Part shown: piece by piece, positions 9,395 to 12,314 of the stretch
Position numbering within the stretch: position 1 is the first letter of the stretch
Layout of the letters: the number at the start of each line of letters is the position of its first letter
Assembly (NCBI GenBank): GCA_030632925.1
Contig: DAOVTU010000029.1
Span: forward strand, 1-12,314
Direction: 5' to 3'
Origin: Candidatus Krumholzibacteriia bacterium
Lineage (GTDB): Bacteria; Krumholzibacteriota; Krumholzibacteriia; LZORAL124-64-63
Length of the DNA: 12,314 nucleotides
Made by a program: the position numbers and the translations under genes
The notes under the pieces: generated by a model
Database searches by the model: none
What the model was told of the DNA's origin: nothing
Seen by the model: only the letters and a program-made list of their open reading frames with translations

Positions 9395-10011
9395 GATTTT
9401 GCTCCAGGCGCAAACTTGTCATCAATCACCACTTCGGCAGCCGCCAACTGTCCCGGCCGAGCCCAGGCTTCCTTGGTCGCCTTGCCGATGACCACCAACA
9501 TCGTGATGACGTGATCATCCGGCAGGGCAATCAGTTTGCCAACGGCCTCAAAGTCGAAGCCGTCCATGGGGCACGAATCGTAGCCCATGGCCTTGGCGGC
9601 CAGCATCAATGTCTGGGCCGCGATGCCGCACGAGCGCATGGCTTCATCCCGTTGGACCTGATCCTTGTCCTGATAGTACCCACCGGTGGCGCCAACCATA
9701 ACTTCGGCCACATCGGCGGGCGCGTCGCGCCAGTAACGCTGGGGCTCCTTGGCCCAGGACTTCAGGTCCGCGCACATCACCAGCAGCATCGAAGCATCGG
9801 TCACCTGAGCCTGATCCCAGGCCACGGCGCGAATCTCCTGACGCAATTCCGGATTTCGCACCCGCACGAATCTCCAGTTCTGAATGTTGAAGGCCGTCGG
9901 CGAGAGCATCGCCAGGCGCAGCAACTCCTGCGCGTCCTGCTCGGGCATTTCAAAGTCGGCATCGTAATGTTTGACGGCACGTCGGGCTTCAATGGCAGCG
10001 ATCGTATTCAT
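9391..10011 (-). CDS. Nitroreductase-family FMN oxidoreductase
   Basis: 206 residues from ATG 10011. Members use FMN and NAD(P)H to reduce nitro groups, quinones or other electrophiles in the cytoplasm. The N-terminus IEARRAVKHYD (7-17) carries the Arg pair that usually contacts the FMN phosphate. SPTAFNIQNWRFVRV (37-51) and the later CGIAAQTLMLAAKAMGYDSCPMDGF stretch are typical of the fold. ATG 10011 is chosen because AGGAAGAG lies four bases before it. The open frame extends to 10098, but that extra part crosses the intercistronic hairpin and has no family similarity. Its stop overlaps the PNPOx start by four bases. It follows the alpha/beta hydrolase after a 91-base gap that holds the hairpin. 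Confidence 0.9.
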   Translation of the reverse strand: MNTIAAIEARRAVKHYDADFEMPEQDAQELLRLAMLSPTAFNIQNWRFVRVRNPELRQEIRAVAWDQAQVTDASMLLVMCADLKSWAKEPQRYWRDAPADVAEVMVGATGGYYQDKDQVQRDEAMRSCGIAAQTLMLAAKAMGYDSCPMDGFDFEAVGKLIALPDDHVITMLVVIGKATKEAWARPGQLAAAEVVIDDKFAPGAKS

Positions 10012-10050
10012 GGGGCTCTTCCTTTTCTTCTGAGGAATGAGAGAGGCGGC

Positions 10051-10093
10051 GGGGTCGGCCGGTTTGACAGCATAGTCAGACAGCTCCGACCCC
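10051..10093. repeat. GC-rich intercistronic stem-loop between hydrolase and nitroreductase genes
   Basis: GGGGTCGG (10051-10058) and CCGACCCC (10086-10093) form a perfect 8-bp outer stem. An inner stem pairs GTTTGAC (10062-10068) with GTCAGAC (10075-10081), with one mismatch, around AGCATA. It begins about ten bases after the hydrolase stop on the minus strand. No U-run follows it, so it looks more like an mRNA-stabilising, processing or attenuating element than a full terminator. Confidence 0.65.
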
Positions 10094-10102
10094 ACCACGG
10101 GT

Positions 10103-11131
10103 TCAGCGATTGTCAGCCACTTCGGCGGACAGGAATTCGCGAATGAGCTCAGCGATCACCGCGCCGTCTTCCTCCAAGGCAAAGTGACCGGTATCCAGCA
10201 AGTGGAACTCGAGATTTTTCAAGTCCCGCTTGTATGGATGGGCACCAGCGGCCGGGAAAATCTCATCGTTCTGTCCCCAGACAATCAGCGTGCGCGGCTG
10301 GTGCTCGCGGAAGTAGGCTTGCCACTCCGGATACAGCGGCGGGTTGCTGCCATAGTCATAAAACATCTGCATCTGAATCTCGGCGTTGCCCGGACGGTCG
10401 AGCAGGCGCTGGGTCACGTGCCAGTTGTCGGGGCTGATGGTCTCAACGTCGCGCACGCCATTGGTGTACTGCCATTGGGTGGCGCCCAGGGTGATCAGGA
10501 AACGCAGGGCGTCTTCATTGGTCATCTCGGGCTGTTGGTAGGCCTTCTTGATGTTCTTCCACCAAGGGTTGTCCAGCCCCTGATTCACGGCCCCGCGATC
10601 AACCCAATAGGCCTGGATCGGCTCCCAAAAATCATTGTCGATGCCTTCAACGTAGGCGTTGCCGTTCTGGATGATGAGCGCGTCAACCCGCTGGGGATGT
10701 TTGGCGGCCAGGCGGAAGCCCACCGGCGCACCGTAGTCCATCAGGTACAGCGTGTAGTGATCAAGGCCAAGCTTCTCAGTGAGTTTTTCGACGATGACAC
10801 TGAAGTTGTCGAAGCTGTAGTCGAATTCGTCGACCGCCGGCATGGAACTGTTGCCATAGCCGGGATAATCCGGCGCCACCAGGTGGTACTGGTCGGCCAG
10901 TTCGGGGATCAGGTCACGGAACATGTGCGACGAGGTGGGAAACCCGTGCAGCAACAGCAGGGTCGGTGCGTTGGGGGATCCGGCTTCGCGGTAGAAGATG
11001 GTTTGGCCATCAATTTCCACGGTGCGGTGTTTGACCTGGTTCGGGGAGGCGGCCAACCCGGCGTTGACCAGGCCAACGAGCAGCATCACGGCGACGACAA
11101 AGGCGATGGCGGTCTGTTTGAAATTCTTCAT
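10103..11131 (-). CDS. Exported alpha/beta hydrolase with Asp nucleophile (epoxide hydrolase/haloalkane dehalogenase-like)
   Basis: 342 residues. An N-terminal signal (Lys-containing start, hydrophobic 8-22, cleavage likely near 27-28 at GLAAS) points to the periplasm. The mature part is an alpha/beta hydrolase fold: HGFP (62-65) is the oxyanion-hole motif. The nucleophile elbow reads YLMDYGAPVG with Asp132 where esterases have Ser. The likely acid is Asp289 (WGQNDE) and the base His316 (GHFALEE). An Asp nucleophile is characteristic of epoxide hydrolases and haloalkane dehalogenases, so hydrolysis of an epoxide or C-halogen bond is plausible, but the substrate is not identifiable here. GAGGG lies eight bases before the ATG. 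It follows the DUF1348 gene by 18 bases. It is the only soluble product of the operon with a signal peptide. Confidence 0.88.
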   Translation of the reverse strand: MKNFKQTAIAFVVAVMLLVGLVNAGLAASPNQVKHRTVEIDGQTIFYREAGSPNAPTLLLLHGFPTSSHMFRDLIPELADQYHLVAPDYPGYGNSSMPAVDEFDYSFDNFSVIVEKLTEKLGLDHYTLYLMDYGAPVGFRLAAKHPQRVDALIIQNGNAYVEGIDNDFWEPIQAYWVDRGAVNQGLDNPWWKNIKKAYQQPEMTNEDALRFLITLGATQWQYTNGVRDVETISPDNWHVTQRLLDRPGNAEIQMQMFYDYGSNPPLYPEWQAYFREHQPRTLIVWGQNDEIFPAAGAHPYKRDLKNLEFHLLDTGHFALEEDGAVIAELIREFLSAEVADNR

Positions 11132-11149
11132 GGTTCTTTCCCTCTATGT

Positions 11150-11566
11150 TTAAGCGCTCAGGCGCCGTTCAGATTTTTCAATGGGCAAATCATTGGCGCT
11201 CATGTCGCGCCGCTTCATCAATCCCTCTGCATCAAATTCCCAGTGTTCATTGCCGTGGGTTCGGTACCACTGGCCGGTATCCGGATGGCGCCATTCGTAT
11301 TCGAAGCGCACCGAAATCCGGTCGTCGGTGAAGGCCCACAACTCTTTCATCAGGCGGTAGTGGGTTTCGACGGCCCACTTGCGCCGCAGGAAATTGCGGA
11401 TGGCCTCGCGGCCGGTGAAAAACTCGTCGCGGTTGCGCCACTGCGAGTCTTCGGAGTAGGCCCTGGCCACCAAAATAGGGTTGCAGCTGTTCCAGGCATC
11501 TTCTGCTGCCTGTACTTTGGCCAGAGCCTTTTCACGGGTGAACGGTGGCGCGATTTTGGTGATCAC
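11150..11566 (-). CDS. DUF1348 (SnoaL/NTF2-like) protein
   Basis: 138 residues, about the usual DUF1348 length. The family signature is clear: PPFTREKALAKV (7-18), AEDAWNSCNP (21-30), DSQWRNRDEFFTGR (40-53), RRKWAVETHYRLMKELWAF (61-79) and GNEHWEFDAEGLMKRR (105-120). NTF2-like folds form a cone-shaped pocket that binds or transforms small hydrophobic molecules; no specific reaction is established for DUF1348. The start is GTG (11566), overlapping the stop of the membrane-protein gene in GTGA (11563-11566), with GAGG eight bases upstream. Translational coupling is therefore likely. No signal peptide is visible, so it should be cytoplasmic. Confidence 0.9.
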   Translation of the reverse strand: MITKIAPPFTREKALAKVQAAEDAWNSCNPILVARAYSEDSQWRNRDEFFTGREAIRNFLRRKWAVETHYRLMKELWAFTDDRISVRFEYEWRHPDTGQWYRTHGNEHWEFDAEGLMKRRDMSANDLPIEKSERRLSA

Positions 11567-12021
11567 GACCGCGCCTCATAGGCAGGCGTGGTGTTCAGAG
11601 TCTCGGAGACCAGCAGGGAGGCGGAACCCCGCAACCCCACCGCCAGCGTCAGCGCATAGAAGTAGTGCCGGGCCAGGGAAATCACGGGCATCATGGCACC
11701 TGCCTTGAGGCCAGCCACGCCCAGATCCAGCAGCGGGAACATGAACAGGAACACGCCCATCACCGTTTGCACCGTGATGTAGGTCAGCGCCCGTGCCCAC
11801 AGCGGCCCCTTCAGCGAAGGCGCCACAGCCACGAACATGGCAGCCAGGACGATGCCGATGCCGTAGTGCATGGCCAATCCTCCCAGCAGCCCGGTCCCCA
11901 GTTTGGTACCCAGCAGAGTGGGGATGTCCCACCACTTGCCCGTCATCAGCAGTCCGCTCAGATCCAGGGCCAGGGTAGCGGCCAGTCCGGCAGGTACGGT
12001 TCGTATCCAATTGATCTTCAT
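11563..12021 (-). CDS. Small four-TM membrane protein of unknown function
   Basis: 152 residues with four hydrophobic segments at about 7-27, 42-68, 75-96 and 112-133. Notable words are ALDLSGLL (18-25), GLAMHYGIGIVLAAMF (48-63) and SLARHYFYALTLAVG (115-129). The two HY pairs and the Asp in the first helix recall DUF2938/DUF6789-type small membrane proteins, but I do not recognise it firmly. It is the first gene of the six-gene operon, with GGAG six bases before its ATG. It overlaps the DUF1348 start by four bases. It could be a transporter, a membrane sensor or a partner for a lipophilic substrate; the sequence does not decide. Confidence 0.82.
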   Translation of the reverse strand: MKINWIRTVPAGLAATLALDLSGLLMTGKWWDIPTLLGTKLGTGLLGGLAMHYGIGIVLAAMFVAVAPSLKGPLWARALTYITVQTVMGVFLFMFPLLDLGVAGLKAGAMMPVISLARHYFYALTLAVGLRGSASLLVSETLNTTPAYEARS

Positions 12022-12047
12022 GTCCTTCTCCGTTCATCTATGGTCAA

Positions 12048-12079
12048 GAGACCTCATGATCAAATGATCCGGCGGTCTC
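12048..12079. repeat. Leader inverted repeat of the six-gene operon
   Basis: GAGACC (12048-12053) and GGTCTC (12074-12079) are perfect 6-bp arms. Within the loop, GATCA (12058-12062) and TGATC (12065-12069) can also pair. It lies 27-58 bases upstream of the first start codon of the minus-strand operon, so it would be transcribed in the 5' leader. Confidence 0.4.
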
Positions 12080-12120
12080 GCTGTTTTCCGATTTGACACC
12101 GTTCTCACTGGCGACATGTA

Positions 12121-12146
12121 CAACCTATACCGATCAGTACAGGTTG
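12121..12146. promoter_or_regulatory. Probable TetR-family operator (26-bp palindrome)
   Basis: The half-sites are CAACCTATACCGA (12121-12133) and TCAGTACAGGTTG (12134-12146). The second, reverse complemented, matches the first at 11 of 13 positions. Length, symmetry and position next to a divergent TetR-type gene are typical of a dimer operator. The ACCGATC-type core resembles operators of several TetR-family repressors. It covers a candidate promoter of the minus-strand operon, so repression by steric block is likely. Confidence 0.78.
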
Positions 12147-12190
12147 GCAAGGGTTTAAATGAAGTTTATTTCAGATTGTAAGATAAAGCA

Positions 12191-12218
12191 TTGCCAGAAG
12201 CCCTGATTTGCATATATT
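12191..12218 (+). promoter_or_regulatory. Candidate promoter of the TetR-family gene
   Basis: TTGCCA (12191-12196) and TATATT (12213-12218) are 16 bases apart, each matching the sigma70 consensus at 5 of 6 positions. The start of transcription would be near 12225. A word AGTACCGA (12224-12231), sharing TACCGA with the main operator, overlaps that point and could allow weak autoregulation. Confidence 0.5.
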
Positions 12219-12261
12219 ACAGCAGTACCGAACAGTTAATGTTGAACCGGAGAACCAGCCC

Positions 12262-12314
12262 ATGAGTGCATCAAAACGCGATATCCTGGTCAAAAAGGCC
12301 CTGGAAGTCTTCTA
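12262..12314 (+). CDS. TetR-family transcriptional regulator (N-terminal fragment)
   Basis: Only the first 17 residues are visible before the window ends: MSASKRDILVKKALEVF and the start of the next codon. The pattern of a basic residue, then ILxxALxxF, is the first helix of TetR-type DNA-binding domains. GGAG lies nine bases before the ATG. Divergent placement beside the six-gene operon, with a 26-bp palindrome between them, supports a local repressor. The ligand-binding part lies outside the window, so its inducer class cannot be judged. With so few residues the family call rests partly on context. Confidence 0.72.
   Translation, partial: MSASKRDILVKKALEVF

Larger units (their letters stand above)
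12022..12261. promoter_or_regulatory. Divergent control region between the six-gene operon and the TetR gene
   Basis: This 240-base region contains a 26-bp operator-like palindrome, a candidate promoter for each direction and an inverted repeat in the leader of the minus-strand operon. The centre (12150-12220) is AT-rich. A candidate minus-strand promoter is TTGCCA (12150-12145) with TATAGG (12129-12124), but its 15-base spacer is short, so its exact position is uncertain. It would coincide almost wholly with the palindrome. Confidence 0.6.

Noticed and set aside
9391..10098. Longer nitroreductase start at 10098.
   Set aside because: The extra 29 codons run through the intercistronic hairpin. 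A good Shine-Dalgarno precedes the inner ATG at 10011, where the family similarity begins.

Overview
The window looks like chromosomal DNA of a Gram-negative bacterium with fairly high G+C. The signs are a Tat-exported cofactor protein, a periplasmic multihaem cytochrome and a lipoprotein signal. It carries the start of an alternative complex III (ACIII, act) operon, which fits phyla such as Bacteroidota, Acidobacteriota, Myxococcota or Planctomycetota. The sequence alone does not fix the lineage. I see no tRNA, rRNA, insertion sequence or CRISPR array.

Left block (1-4541, minus strand): actA, actB and a truncated actC. These are the pentahaem cytochrome, the fused molybdopterin-fold/iron-sulfur subunit and the NrfD-like quinol-oxidising membrane subunit of ACIII. 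The remaining act genes should lie beyond base 1. A near-consensus sigma70-type promoter (4641-4669) sits about 100 bases upstream of actA. A 617-base AT-richer non-coding region then separates this operon from a divergent gene.

Middle (5159-7363, plus strand): a single large gene for a DUF255/YyaL/SPATA20-type protein with a thioredoxin-like N-terminal domain (CHWC) and an apparent lipoprotein signal peptide. It converges on the next block at a strong, probably bidirectional, terminator hairpin (7426-7451).

Right block (7484-12021, minus strand): six tightly packed co-directional genes, read from right to left. They encode a 4-TM membrane protein, a DUF1348 NTF2-like protein, an exported alpha/beta hydrolase with an Asp nucleophile, a nitroreductase, a PNPOx-like flavin protein and a GR/LPD-type FAD disulfide oxidoreductase. 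Two junctions have 4-base stop/start overlaps, and one carries a GC-rich hairpin (10051-10093). A TetR-family regulator starts divergently at 12262 and runs off the window. The 240-base divergent region holds a 26-bp near-perfect palindrome (12121-12146), which I read as the TetR operator. The cluster looks like a TetR-controlled redox and detoxification operon for an electrophilic, nitro- or quinone-like compound. Its inducer and substrate cannot be told from the sequence, and I regard it as the best candidate here for an undescribed system.
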